The notes beneath the pieces were generated by a model. That model did not search any database and was not told the origin of the DNA. It was given only the letters and a program-made list of their open reading frames with translations. From contig JBGRQA010000012.1 of NCBI GenBank assembly GCA_041725895.1, positions 93,813-157,812 of the forward strand: a stretch of DNA of 64,000 bases, given 5' to 3'. A program made the position numbers and the translations under genes. Position 1 is the stretch's first letter. Every line of letters starts with the position of its first letter. The stretch is from JBGRQA01 sp041725895 (GTDB taxonomy: Bacteria; Bacteroidota; Bacteroidia; Bacteroidales; Marinifilaceae). This document shows, in pieces, positions 1-8,807 of this stretch.

Positions 1-379
1 ACTGGTAGGTATTCAGACCAACAACCATGGAGATATCAAATTCGAGGCGGATCAATTTGTTTTGGCAAGTGGTAGCTTCTACAGCAAAGGAATTGTAGCA
101 AATCATGACAAGCTATACGAACCGATTTTTGGACTGGATGTGGATGGTAATGCAGATCGTGCGCAATGGTTCGACGAGAAATTCTTTAACGATCAACCAT
201 ACATGCATTATGGGGTCAAAACCGACAAGCATTTCCGGGCATTGTTGAAGGGTGAGCCCATAGAGAATTTATATGTAGCAGGTTCGGTCCTGGGAGGGGC
301 CAATGCCCTTAAGGAAGGCAGTGGAGCCGGCATCAGTTTACTTACCTCGCTCCATGTAGCTGAGCAAATTTTAGCTTGA
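1..379 (+). CDS. glpB: Anaerobic glycerol-3-phosphate dehydrogenase subunit B, C-terminal part
   Basis: Only the last ~126 codons lie in the window; the frame is open from base 2 and ends at TGA 377-379. The visible part is the end of a GlpB-type flavoprotein, including the GVKTDKHFRA stretch and the FAD-binding end LYVAGSVLGGANALKEG. In the family GlpB works with GlpA and the iron-sulfur protein GlpC to oxidise sn-glycerol-3-phosphate to dihydroxyacetone phosphate at the membrane during anaerobic growth. The next gene, 51 bases on and in the same direction, is glpC, which supports the assignment. glpA is expected upstream, outside the window. Domain order and start cannot be judged from this fragment. 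Confidence 0.85.
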   Translation, partial: LVGIQTNNHGDIKFEADQFVLASGSFYSKGIVANHDKLYEPIFGLDVDGNADRAQWFDEKFFNDQPYMHYGVKTDKHFRALLKGEPIENLYVAGSVLGGANALKEGSGAGISLLTSLHVAEQILA

Positions 380-430
380 GGCTAAAAGCAAACAGGTAAG
401 GGCTAACGTCTAACAACTAATTTCAAACAG

Positions 431-1690
431 ATGCAAAAGGAAATATTTGAACCATATAATGTAAGCGAAAACAATTTTGAACAATGCGTAAAATGTACAG
501 TTTGTACGGTCTACTGTCCTGTATTGGCTGTAAATCCTGATTACCCGGGGCCTAAACAATCGGGCCCTGATGGAGAACGATTGCGCTTAAAGGATCCAAA
601 CTTTTACGATGAGTCATTAAAATTATGCCTCAACTGTAAACGTTGTGAAGTAGCTTGTCCACACGGTGTAAAAATCGGGGATATCATTCAATTGGCCCGC
701 ATTAAATACAGTAAGAAAAAACCAAAACTAAGAGATAAAATCCTGGCCAACACTGACATTGTAGGTACCATGGCCAGCACATTTGCACCAATCGTTAACA
801 CCACCGTGGCATTAAAACCGGTGCGACGTGTAATGGATAGCGTACTTAAAATAGATCACCATCGTATCTTCCCCAAATATGCAGGTATGAGGTTCGAAAC
901 CTGGTACCGCAAATATGCTGAGAAGAAGCAAAACGATTTCAAGAAGCATGTAAGCTACTTCCATGGTTGTTACGTAAACTACAATTTCCCGCAGCTTGGT
1001 AAGGACCTGATCAAAATCATGAATGCAGCAGGTTATGGCGTGCATCTTCTGGAAAAAGAAAAATGCTGTGGAGTAGCTTTAATCTCGAATGGTTTGATCA
1101 AACAGGCCACAAAGCAGGCTCGCCACAATGTTGAAGCCTTTAAGAAATCGATTGTAGACAAAAATATGCCGGTAATATCTACATCCTCAACATGTATATT
1201 CACCATTCGGGATGAGTACCCGCATCTTCTGGGTATAGAGAATGAGGAGATACGTGACGAAAGCGAGCTGGCTACCCGTTTCCTTTTCCGCTTAATCGAT
1301 TCAGGCGAACTTAAACTCGCATTCAAGAAGGATTACAAGAAACGTATCGCTTATCATACGCCATGTCACATGGAGAAACTGGGTTGGTCCATTTATTCAA
1401 CCTCACTCCTGAGAATGATTCCGGGCGTTGATTTTGTACCGTTAGAATCGCTTTGTTGCGGTATTTCGGGAACCTATGGATTTAAGAAAGAAAACTACAA
1501 AACGTCACAGGGAGTTGGTCAGCCCCTCTTCGACCAAATAAATAACGCAAATGCAGATTTTATAGCTACGGATTGCGAAACCTGTAAATGGCAAATTGAG
1601 ATGTCTACCCCAAGTAAGGTACAGCATCCTATTTCTATCCTCGCCGAAGCATTAGATGTGGACGCGACTATGAAGCTATGGCAAAAATAG
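431..1690 (+). CDS. glpC: Anaerobic glycerol-3-phosphate dehydrogenase subunit C
   Basis: 419 residues, ATG start. Two 4Fe-4S clusters are visible at the N-terminus: C19-x2-C22-x2-C25-x3-C29-P and C66-x2-C69-x2-C72-x3-C76-P. Two CCG cysteine-rich motifs follow at residues 212-214 and 342-344, as in GlpC and heterodisulfide-reductase-like subunits. In the family GlpC anchors GlpAB to the membrane and passes electrons from glycerol-3-phosphate to menaquinone. The length fits the family (~400 residues). It lies 51 bases after glpB and is followed by a hairpin terminator, so it closes the glp operon. All cluster ligands are intact. Confidence 0.93.
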   Translation: MQKEIFEPYNVSENNFEQCVKCTVCTVYCPVLAVNPDYPGPKQSGPDGERLRLKDPNFYDESLKLCLNCKRCEVACPHGVKIGDIIQLARIKYSKKKPKLRDKILANTDIVGTMASTFAPIVNTTVALKPVRRVMDSVLKIDHHRIFPKYAGMRFETWYRKYAEKKQNDFKKHVSYFHGCYVNYNFPQLGKDLIKIMNAAGYGVHLLEKEKCCGVALISNGLIKQATKQARHNVEAFKKSIVDKNMPVISTSSTCIFTIRDEYPHLLGIENEEIRDESELATRFLFRLIDSGELKLAFKKDYKKRIAYHTPCHMEKLGWSIYSTSLLRMIPGVDFVPLESLCCGISGTYGFKKENYKTSQGVGQPLFDQINNANADFIATDCETCKWQIEMSTPSKVQHPISILAEALDVDATMKLWQK

Positions 1691-1756
1691 TTTGATAAAC
1701 AGATTGTACTCGTTGTCCCTAAGGGAACAACGGGATGAATAGCTCAATATCCATAT

Positions 1757-1790
1757 AAAGGACCTGCACTGTCAGGTCCTTTGTATTTTT
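1757..1790 (+). terminator. Rho-independent-type terminator of the glp operon
   Basis: Perfect 10-bp stem AAAGGACCTG (1757-1766) / CAGGTCCTTT (1773-1782), 6-nt loop, then a T-rich tail TTGTATTTTT. It sits 67 bases after the glpC stop codon. A second, weaker GTTGTCCC/GGGAACAAC hairpin lies just upstream at about 1711-1731. Confidence 0.75.
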
Positions 1791-1913
1791 ATCAGGATAC
1801 GATTCCAGAGCAGCAGTGTCTAATTTTTTCAAAAGGGGAAAAATACTACCCCGAATGCTTGATTATACTAATAAAATGGTTTGTTTTGTAGTATAAAATC
1901 AAAAATATCTATC

Positions 1914-2429
1914 ATGGTGAGAAAATACCTTCGGCTGATAATTGCCGGAATTTTGTTGTTAGGAAGTGTAGGACTGTTTGTATATAGCTCAAGCTCAATG
2001 GGCGTTCTAATGGTTTTGATTGCCGGTCTGCTTGTTTTAACTCATTTCAAGAACGAAATGAACCTTGTTGCCTTTTATTATGTGAGAAAAAACAAGTTTG
2101 AGTCTGCAGGAAAAGTATTGGCCCGGGTGAAGCATCCCGAAAACATGATTAAAAGCCAGGAAGCATACCACTACTATCTTTCAGGATTGGTTGAATCTCA
2201 GAAAAACAGCATTTCAAAAGCTGAGAAACATTTCAAAAAAGCACTCTCTACAGGTCTTAGAATGAAAAACGATCAGGCAGTCGCAAAATTGAATCTGTCC
2301 GGAATTGCCCTATCGCATCGAAACAAGAAACTGGCTACCTACTATTTGAAGGAAACCAAAAAGCTAGACAAGCAAAAACTTTTATCTGCACAAATCAAGG
2401 AAATTGAAGCTATGATGAAACGCATCTAA
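1914..2429 (+). CDS. Small membrane protein with TPR-like C-terminal region
   Basis: 171 residues from the ATG at 1914; an 11-codon longer version from 1881 is possible but adds nothing recognisable. Two hydrophobic segments (about residues 6-24 and 28-44) form an N-terminal membrane anchor. The remaining ~125 residues are helical and basic and look like two or three degenerate tetratricopeptide repeats (AYHYYLSGLVESQ, KAEKHFKKAL, AKLNLSGIAL). Proteins of this layout are common in Bacteroidota, and their role is not known to me. It probably forms a monocistronic unit between the glp terminator and the hairpin at 2549-2604. Confidence 0.75.
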   Translation: MVRKYLRLIIAGILLLGSVGLFVYSSSSMGVLMVLIAGLLVLTHFKNEMNLVAFYYVRKNKFESAGKVLARVKHPENMIKSQEAYHYYLSGLVESQKNSISKAEKHFKKALSTGLRMKNDQAVAKLNLSGIALSHRNKKLATYYLKETKKLDKQKLLSAQIKEIEAMMKRI

Positions 2430-2548
2430 GCCTTCTAGCCTGAAATTGAGATGTTTTTACCCACAATGTTCCGGCAAGGCTTTTTCCATAAAATTTGAAG
2501 AACCGGAACAACTTGTACAATAGAAGCATCAGAATATAAACTTAAAAA

Positions 2549-2604
2549 AATCCCGTTCGTAACACTCCCATTTTTTTTTGGATTTGAGTGCTACAAACGG
2601 GATT
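2549..2604. terminator. Convergent (bidirectional) terminator hairpin
   Basis: 19-nt arms at 2549-2567 and 2586-2604 (AATCCCGTT... / ...AACGGGATT) with two mismatches. On the minus strand the stem is followed by seven T residues, which fits the kinase gene ending at 2804. On the plus strand the tail (CTTTAT) is weaker, but it may also stop transcripts from the gene ending at 2429. The rest of 2430-2803 holds no gene that I can support. Confidence 0.65.
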
Positions 2605-2803
2605 CTTTATTTCCTATAATGGATATGGGTATTTTGCCATACAACAATGTATGACAATGCCAAATACAGCAACAAACGGCTGAATACTCAAAATTTATAG
2701 CCCCTGTGATTCAATTCCCAATCTCAATTATTGGATCAAAACAAAAGACATGAAGAATACTATTGAATTGGCAGAGTGATCTAAAAACCCTGTTTCACTG
2801 CAC

Positions 2804-5629
2804 CTACACAAGCTTCTCTCTATCCAATGGAATAGTAAAATGGAATGTGGATCCTTTCCCTAATTGCGACTCCACCCAAAGCTCTCCGCCTAGCAGTTTC
2901 ACAATCTCCTTCGAAATCGATAAGCCCAGCCCGTTGCCTCCATAACTTCTGGTGTAATGATCCTCTACTTGACGAAAACGATCAAAAATGATCCTATGAT
3001 GCTCCGGCGCAATTCCAATCCCCGTATCCTTTATCGAAAACAATAAATACATACCTCTACATTCCGTAGTAATGGTAATGCCTCCCTGGCTGGTATATTT
3101 TATGGCATTCTTTATCAGATTGTCCAACACCTGTCGAATCCGCTGCCGGTCGCTTATGCACTTGCTGGATTTGCATAATTTGGTTTCTCTACACAATAGC
3201 AAACCACTCTTCAAACATTCCGGCCGATGAAACTGAACAACTTCCCTTATCAAATCATCAACAAAAAATTCAGTCATCTCAACACTCATCTTTCCTGCTT
3301 CAATCTGAGATATTTTCACCAAATCGTTAATGATCATCATCAACTGCTCACCAGATTCGTGAATCACATTCACAAAGTCTCTCCTTTCCTCTTCAGAAAT
3401 ATCTTCCTCCGTCAACAATTTTGTAAAGCCGAGAATTCCATTTAAAGGAGTTCTAACCTCGTGGCTTAAGTTGGCCAAAAATGCGGTCTTTAAGCGATCA
3501 CTCTCCTCAGCCTTACTTTTGGCTTTTCGAAGTTCCAGTTCAATCTTCTTCCGTTCAGTAATATCCTTACCTACCTTAATGAAGCTAATCGTGAGTCCTT
3601 CATTGTTTATGATAGGTGCAATAATGGCACTTTCCCAATAGTGACTGCCATCTTTTTTCCGATTGTAAATCTCTCCTTCCCATTTTCTACCTGCTAAAAT
3701 GGTTTGCCAAAGGTCCCGGTAAATGGAATTGGATTGCTTACCCGATTTTACAATCCTTGGATTTTGGCCCAACAACTCCTCAAAGGTATATCCGGTCAAT
3801 TCACAATTCGTAGGGTTTGAATACTCAATATTACCTTCCACATCGGTAATCACAACAGAGGCTGGACTTTGTTCTACTGCTTTCGAAAGTTTTAATGTTT
3901 CCTTAAGTGCATTCTTCTTGTCGGTTATGTCATGTACAATACAATGTAAAATAGTTTTTCCCTTCTCCTCTATTAAGCCGGTATAAACTTCTATATCCCT
4001 AAATTCTCCTGATGCGAGTCGATGTTTAAATTCAAAATAATTCTTATTTTCATTCCGGGCCAAACGTAGCTGTTCTTTTATTACTTCTTTACCATAGGAA
4101 CTAATCAAGTCAAGATCCATGGACAAAAACTCATCCCTTGAATACCCCGTATATTTGAAGACTGCTTTATTTGCATCCAAAATCGCTCCATTTTCGGGAT
4201 CAATCAATACCATTAAGGAACTACTATTATCGAAAATAGCCTTATGACGTTTTTCACTGGCCTCCACTTCCTGCCTGGCAAGAACACTCTCTGTAATATC
4301 ATAACAGGTAAAAGCAATTAAATTGTTATCGATAGGAAAAACATTGATGGAGTAGTATTTTGATAGAAATGGATAATAGTTTTCGAATCGCATCCCCTTC
4401 TGATTCTCAACAACCGTTTTAAAATGTTTAATGAAGGCATCATGGGTTTCAGGAAAAACTTCAAAATGCGTTTTCCCAATCATATCTTGACTTTTGGCAC
4501 CGATAATCTTTTCGTTGACAGGATTCATATCCACATACCTCAGATCAACCAATTCCCCCTTTGCATTACAAATAGGCTCAAAAATTACAATCCCTGCCTC
4601 AATGGAATTGAAAAAGGATTTATAACGCAATTCGCTTGTCTCTATTTTTTCCTTTAAAAAAACCTGATCTGAGATATCAAAAAAGTTAACACAGAATGAA
4701 CCATCCCCCATAGGAAATGCATTAATAGAAAAATGCATCGAAACCGGAGGGTAAAAGGTTTCAAAATTGACGGTTCGATTCTCTTTTACAACTGGCTGAA
4801 CTGTTTGAAATAATCCGGGATCGGTGGTTGGGAAAAAGTCCAAAACACTTTTACCTACAACATCCTCTTTTTTAAGACCAATTAACTTCTCATGTATGGG
4901 ATTCATGTCAAGATATATGGCATCAATCAACTCCTCATTGGCACCATAAACCGGTAGAAACAATACAACTGCCGAACTCATTTTGGACACAAGTGTGCTA
5001 TATTTCAATTCAGTTTGCCGCAATCTTGACTTCAATTCTTTTCGGGAAGTTTGTTCCTGGTTCAATTCCTTTTTTAGATCCTGCAAAACTTGTTTTCCAT
5101 CATCAATGCTTTGAAGTTGCTCCCGAACTTTCTCTTCCAACTGCAAGCTCTTACTTTCGAATGCAAGGAAACCAGCAACGTCCAATTCAATGATTTCCTT
5201 TATCTGCAACAAGAGATTTTCAATATCCTGGCTAAATGTATTCTCCTTACGATCCAACACACATAGAGTTCCGAAAACTGTTCCGTCCGGCATAAAAATT
5301 GGATACCCCAAATAGGCAATCATTCCCAATTTAATATCCGGATTGTTTCTCCATCTCTTATCCTTTAAGGCATTCGGAATTAACAACTTGCTACGTGTGT
5401 TTATAACAGTCTCACAATAAAGTCCATCTAATTTCTCTATACTACCCCGAATGTATGGATTAGAAAACTCTTCACTACTAGCAAAAACTTCGATCACATG
5501 CCCCTTTTTCTTCATTATAAGAGTTGCTGGCAAATCAAAAGTTTTACCTATCAAGTCCAATAGCTTTTGCCATTTATCAAGAATCGAAGAAGTTAAAACT
5601 AAATTGGGAGCGGTATCTGTCCTTAGCAT
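2804..5629 (-). CDS. Multi-PAS sensor histidine kinase (GAF-PASx4-HisKA-HATPase)
   Basis: 941 residues with no transmembrane segment. An N-terminal GAF domain (about 20-165) is followed by a Glu/Gln-rich coiled coil (about 165-215) and four PAS domains (about 215-330, 335-455, 460-580, 585-700). PAS1 and PAS2 are recent duplicates: both carry the DMNP..EK.IG....D..GK core. The HisKA H-box has H723 in LSHEVRTPLNG, the N-box is DNLIKNAIKY around 836-845, and G boxes DTGIGI (868) and GGNGLGLS follow. It has no receiver domain, so a separate response regulator is expected; none is adjacent. It is probably a cytoplasmic sensor of a small ligand or redox signal, and the ligand cannot be read from the sequence. 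Confidence 0.93.
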   Translation of the reverse strand: MLRTDTAPNLVLTSSILDKWQKLLDLIGKTFDLPATLIMKKKGHVIEVFASSEEFSNPYIRGSIEKLDGLYCETVINTRSKLLIPNALKDKRWRNNPDIKLGMIAYLGYPIFMPDGTVFGTLCVLDRKENTFSQDIENLLLQIKEIIELDVAGFLAFESKSLQLEEKVREQLQSIDDGKQVLQDLKKELNQEQTSRKELKSRLRQTELKYSTLVSKMSSAVVLFLPVYGANEELIDAIYLDMNPIHEKLIGLKKEDVVGKSVLDFFPTTDPGLFQTVQPVVKENRTVNFETFYPPVSMHFSINAFPMGDGSFCVNFFDISDQVFLKEKIETSELRYKSFFNSIEAGIVIFEPICNAKGELVDLRYVDMNPVNEKIIGAKSQDMIGKTHFEVFPETHDAFIKHFKTVVENQKGMRFENYYPFLSKYYSINVFPIDNNLIAFTCYDITESVLARQEVEASEKRHKAIFDNSSSLMVLIDPENGAILDANKAVFKYTGYSRDEFLSMDLDLISSYGKEVIKEQLRLARNENKNYFEFKHRLASGEFRDIEVYTGLIEEKGKTILHCIVHDITDKKNALKETLKLSKAVEQSPASVVITDVEGNIEYSNPTNCELTGYTFEELLGQNPRIVKSGKQSNSIYRDLWQTILAGRKWEGEIYNRKKDGSHYWESAIIAPIINNEGLTISFIKVGKDITERKKIELELRKAKSKAEESDRLKTAFLANLSHEVRTPLNGILGFTKLLTEEDISEEERRDFVNVIHESGEQLMMIINDLVKISQIEAGKMSVEMTEFFVDDLIREVVQFHRPECLKSGLLLCRETKLCKSSKCISDRQRIRQVLDNLIKNAIKYTSQGGITITTECRGMYLLFSIKDTGIGIAPEHHRIIFDRFRQVEDHYTRSYGGNGLGLSISKEIVKLLGGELWVESQLGKGSTFHFTIPLDREKLV

Positions 5630-5870
5630 ATACTATTTGAATAGTTAAAAAAATATATACTATAATTGTTTTATTTTGTTACATTGAATTTGTTCAAAAT
5701 GATCAGTTCTTCCCAATTGGAATAAGAACCAGGACACAAACAACTGAACCACATCCCATAGCACTTCTACCTATAATAAATATAAATTACGAACCCCGAA
5801 AAATAGCAACAGATAAAACCTTGCTTAGAAAATAAATCCTAAGTCAGTTCTGATATTTGCTTTAGTATGT

Positions 5871-5878
5871 TAAATTTG
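5871..5878 (+). promoter_or_regulatory. Bacteroidota -7 promoter box (TAAATTTG)
   Basis: Exact match to TAnnTTTG, 23 bases before the ATG of the DUF4268 gene. No convincing -33 TTTG is found at the usual 17-23 base spacing, so the call rests on the -7 box and its position. Confidence 0.35.
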
Positions 5879-5901
5879 AACTTTCTCAAAATAAAACACC
5901 A

Positions 5902-6867
5902 ATGATTACACTAGGCACACTCAAAAGAATTGATGATTTACGGAAGGTATGGAAGCTGGAGGATAAAGATTTTTCGCAATGGCTGAGTCAGAAAGAGAAT
6001 CTGGAACTTCTAAGTCAGGAAATCGGCATCAATCTGTCCCTCCAGGAAACCGAAGCCCGCACCGGCAATTTTTATGTGGATATCCTGGCCCATGAAGAAG
6101 AAACGGGAAAGAAAGTAATTATTGAAAACCAATTGGAACGTACCAACCACGATCATTTGGGCAAAATTATTACCTATGCCTCAGGGTACGAAGCGGAATA
6201 TATAATCTGGATCGTCAAAGATTTTAGGGACGAACACAAACAGGCACTGGATTGGCTGAATGAAAACACCAATGAAAAGATCAATTTCTTTGGTATAAAA
6301 ATGGAACTCTGGCAGATTGACAATTCCTCCTATGCCCCTAAATTTCATGTAGTGTCCCAACCCAATCAGTGGTCGAAAGCCATTCGAAAAGGACAAAGTA
6401 GCAACACTATATCTGAAACGGGCCTTAAACAGCTTCGTTTTACAGAAGATTTTATCACACATTGCAAGGAAAATGGAACAAGTTTACAGCTGGGACGTCC
6501 CCAACCCTCAGCACCAGCCTACTATAACATAGGAATTGGTACATCGGAAGGGTCCATTGCCGTTAAATTTAATCTTTACAGCAAAATCGTAAAGGTCGAA
6601 TTCTACTTTAAGAGCAAAGATACCTATTGGCCTCTAAAAAATGAGCTAAAGGAAGAAGTCGTAAAAACATTTACCAGTAAAGTAATCTATGATGATCTGG
6701 AAAAATACAAAGGCGCAACCATGGGATTTCATCGCCAGTTCCAGATTGATGATGAGAAGAAATGGCCCGGCTATTTTTCCTGGATGAAAGAACATGCCGA
6801 GGAGCTTCAAAATAAAATCCCCGGGCTTTTGGCCAAAGCCAAAGAACTGGTACCTGTAGAGGATTGA
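5902..6867 (+). CDS. DUF4268 domain protein, PD-(D/E)xK nuclease-like
   Basis: 321 residues. The N-terminal half has the layout of a restriction-endonuclease-like fold: Y58-V-D60 in a strand, then K-V-I-I-E75-N-Q77 (the ExQ variant of the (D/E)xK motif), then a conserved HDHLGKIITYASG helix at about 84-95. The C-terminal half (about 165-315) matches DUF4268, with strands such as IAVKFNLYSKIVKVEFYFKS. Family members are small standalone proteins with suspected nuclease or defence functions, but no biochemical role is firmly known to me. Genes on both sides run the other way, so it is monocistronic. Confidence 0.8.
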   Translation: MITLGTLKRIDDLRKVWKLEDKDFSQWLSQKENLELLSQEIGINLSLQETEARTGNFYVDILAHEEETGKKVIIENQLERTNHDHLGKIITYASGYEAEYIIWIVKDFRDEHKQALDWLNENTNEKINFFGIKMELWQIDNSSYAPKFHVVSQPNQWSKAIRKGQSSNTISETGLKQLRFTEDFITHCKENGTSLQLGRPQPSAPAYYNIGIGTSEGSIAVKFNLYSKIVKVEFYFKSKDTYWPLKNELKEEVVKTFTSKVIYDDLEKYKGATMGFHRQFQIDDEKKWPGYFSWMKEHAEELQNKIPGLLAKAKELVPVED

Positions 6868-6988
6868 TATCGAACGGTTGTATGAAAACAAAGGATTCTC
6901 CTGAATAGCCCTCGCAAATCAATGGTACGAATCGCTATCCCGGTAAATCTGTGTCGAGTTCCTATGGCTTAAAATGACAATGCAAAAA

Positions 6989-7017
6989 AAAAGGTGGCCG
7001 AATTACGGACACCTTTT
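6989..7017. terminator. Hairpin terminator between convergent genes
   Basis: Stem AAAAGGTGGCCG / CGGACACCTTTT with one internal mismatch and an AATTA loop. It is flanked by an A tract on the left (a T tract on the minus strand), so it may serve the DUF4268 gene from the left and the protease gene ending at 7111 from the right. Confidence 0.5.
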
Positions 7018-7110
7018 ATCTACCAACTGCCCTCTTCTGAATCGAAGAAGCAGAAATCCTTTAATTATCTCACATGGTAGGAAATAAATTAAACTTTCCT
7101 ATTCGTTTCC

Positions 7111-7965
7111 CTACTCAAAAACAACATAGGCCTCGCTCCATACTTTAGCCATTATGTCGTAGGAGATCCAACCATAACCATTGGTTCCCCAGGAGGTACC
7201 CCAGGAGTTAAGAACCTTAAATGCATTCAAATTATCATCGTAACCCACACAGCAGTAGCAATGCCCCCCATAATTTCTTCCTCTGGCTGTGGTCATCACA
7301 TCACCGTCACCTAAATTGTAAAAGGCTTTGTATACAGCACCGGCTACGACTATGGGTTTTCCTTGCGCCAACTGTTGCTTAAAAGCATCGAGGGTAACGG
7401 ACACTCTCTGGTAATCAGAGATGGTATAATTTATCGCCTGTTGCATCTGATAGTCATTGGGATACAAGGAACACAATTCGTCGGTGTAAGGCATATCATC
7501 CCATACACATACTCCTTGATTCTTGAGGAGCTCCAATCCAGATACTGTGTAAGCACCTGATCCGCAATTGTCCGTGGCTTTTATCTGGTTATACACATAC
7601 TCCGGACTGAAGATATTGGAGCCAAAGCCATAAGAACCTCCATTAGCCGACTTCCAACTAATACTCCGGCTTGCATAGGCTGTCCCCCAGGCCACACAGG
7701 AACCTTCGCCACCCTGGTTCCCAACAGGAGGACAATCCAGTTCTACACTCACAGGATAGGATTTCAGTTCTGAAGAAATTTCCACCAGAGGAACCTGTTC
7801 ATAAACATCCCTGGGCGTAGGAATGCATCCAAAATTGAATAGTACCTCTTCCTGCTCCTGAACAACTTCATCCTTTACCGTCTCTTTCTGACAGGAATTA
7901 ATGGTCAACAATAGACCCATTACTACAAAAGCCAGCATCGCTGTGCTTACTACTAATTTTTTCAT
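7111..7965 (-). CDS. Papain-family (C1A) cysteine protease lipoprotein
   Basis: 284 residues. The signal peptide ends in lipobox INSC with lipidated C25, so the protein is anchored in the cell envelope. The catalytic residues of family C1 are all present: oxyanion Q84, nucleophile C90 in GEGSCVAWGTAYA, H235 in YGGHCYCCVGYDD and N253 in VLNSWGTSWGTNGYGW. There is almost no propeptide between the lipidation site and the protease domain, so it may be made without the usual long inhibitory prosegment. It contains extra cysteines (C133, C153, C165, C237, C238), some probably forming disulfides. It is monocistronic; the substrate is unknown. Confidence 0.9.
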   Translation of the reverse strand: MKKLVVSTAMLAFVVMGLLLTINSCQKETVKDEVVQEQEEVLFNFGCIPTPRDVYEQVPLVEISSELKSYPVSVELDCPPVGNQGGEGSCVAWGTAYASRSISWKSANGGSYGFGSNIFSPEYVYNQIKATDNCGSGAYTVSGLELLKNQGVCVWDDMPYTDELCSLYPNDYQMQQAINYTISDYQRVSVTLDAFKQQLAQGKPIVVAGAVYKAFYNLGDGDVMTTARGRNYGGHCYCCVGYDDNLNAFKVLNSWGTSWGTNGYGWISYDIMAKVWSEAYVVFE

Positions 7966-8807
7966 AATTAAAAATTTAATTGGTTAAAACTTAATTGAGA
8001 AAAGATCAGGAGCCTTATCCAGACAAGGACTCCTACATCCGTCCATATTAAAAAATCAAAACAGATTCTTTTTGCTTTACAATTAATCATCCTCCGGGAG
8101 CAAATTAATCCTAGTCATCAGAATATATCTAAATGATCAAATCCCACTCAATCCACTCAGTCTCTCCAAAAGAATACATCAACAGGTCTGGGGCCGAAAT
8201 TTATCAAAATTGGTCCTTGATGAATACAGAATACTCATGCTTACAATAGAAAAAATAGGAGAACTGAAAACAGAACTGTTGGTGGGGGTCCTAATTACTT
8301 GCCGTTATGATTCATGTGTTTAAAATTGTTTTCATTGGTCACATGGAACTCGCCTAAGTTAATCATCTTCCTGTGTTGAAAGTATTTCTCATGGCTCGTT
8401 TCATTTTTTTAATGATTTGTAATGAAAGAAGAAAACATTCATTTTACAAAAGAGCGACACTGTAAAATTCTTATAACCAAATTTAAAGAAGGCTATGGCC
8501 AATGTCAATTTTCCTCCCAGAGCAAAGGAAAGGGATGTATAAACGGTAGTGGCTTTAAGATAATAGGTTACCCCATTCTGATTTTCGGTCAGATAACGGA
8601 TCCTTTATTCCTAAAGGGAGGGCTAAAAAATTGGAGGAGTACAGAAACACATAGATTATTACTCTATTTGACAATTATACAAAGGATCCAGCATTTGATA
8701 AAACAATTCCTTTTAGGAGATATTATCTACTCTATGGTATAGAAAGCTTCATTGATTGATTAGTAATCATTGCCCCTCCATCTGAAAGCCGCAGCAGAAT
8801 CTAACTT
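7966..8807. other. Gene-free gap with a dispersed repeat copy
   Basis: 840 bases between two minus-strand genes, AT-rich. Open frames here (for example 8422-8742) have no recognisable protein character. The only feature I can support is one copy of a repeat at 8315-8364, listed separately. Confidence 0.5.
8315..8364 (+). repeat. Dispersed ~50-bp repeat, copy A
   Basis: 41 of 50 positions match 42747-42796 without gaps; the best block is ACATGGAAC..GCCTAAGT.AATC. Similarity resumes weakly 15-25 bases further on (ATTTCT..TG.CTC.TTCAT). Both copies lie in gene-free gaps upstream of the 3' end of a minus-strand gene. Confidence 0.5.

Noticed and set aside
8422..8742. 106-codon open frame in the gap before the GH65 gene
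   Set aside because: No protein-like pattern, starts and ends in AT-rich non-coding sequence, no promoter or partner.
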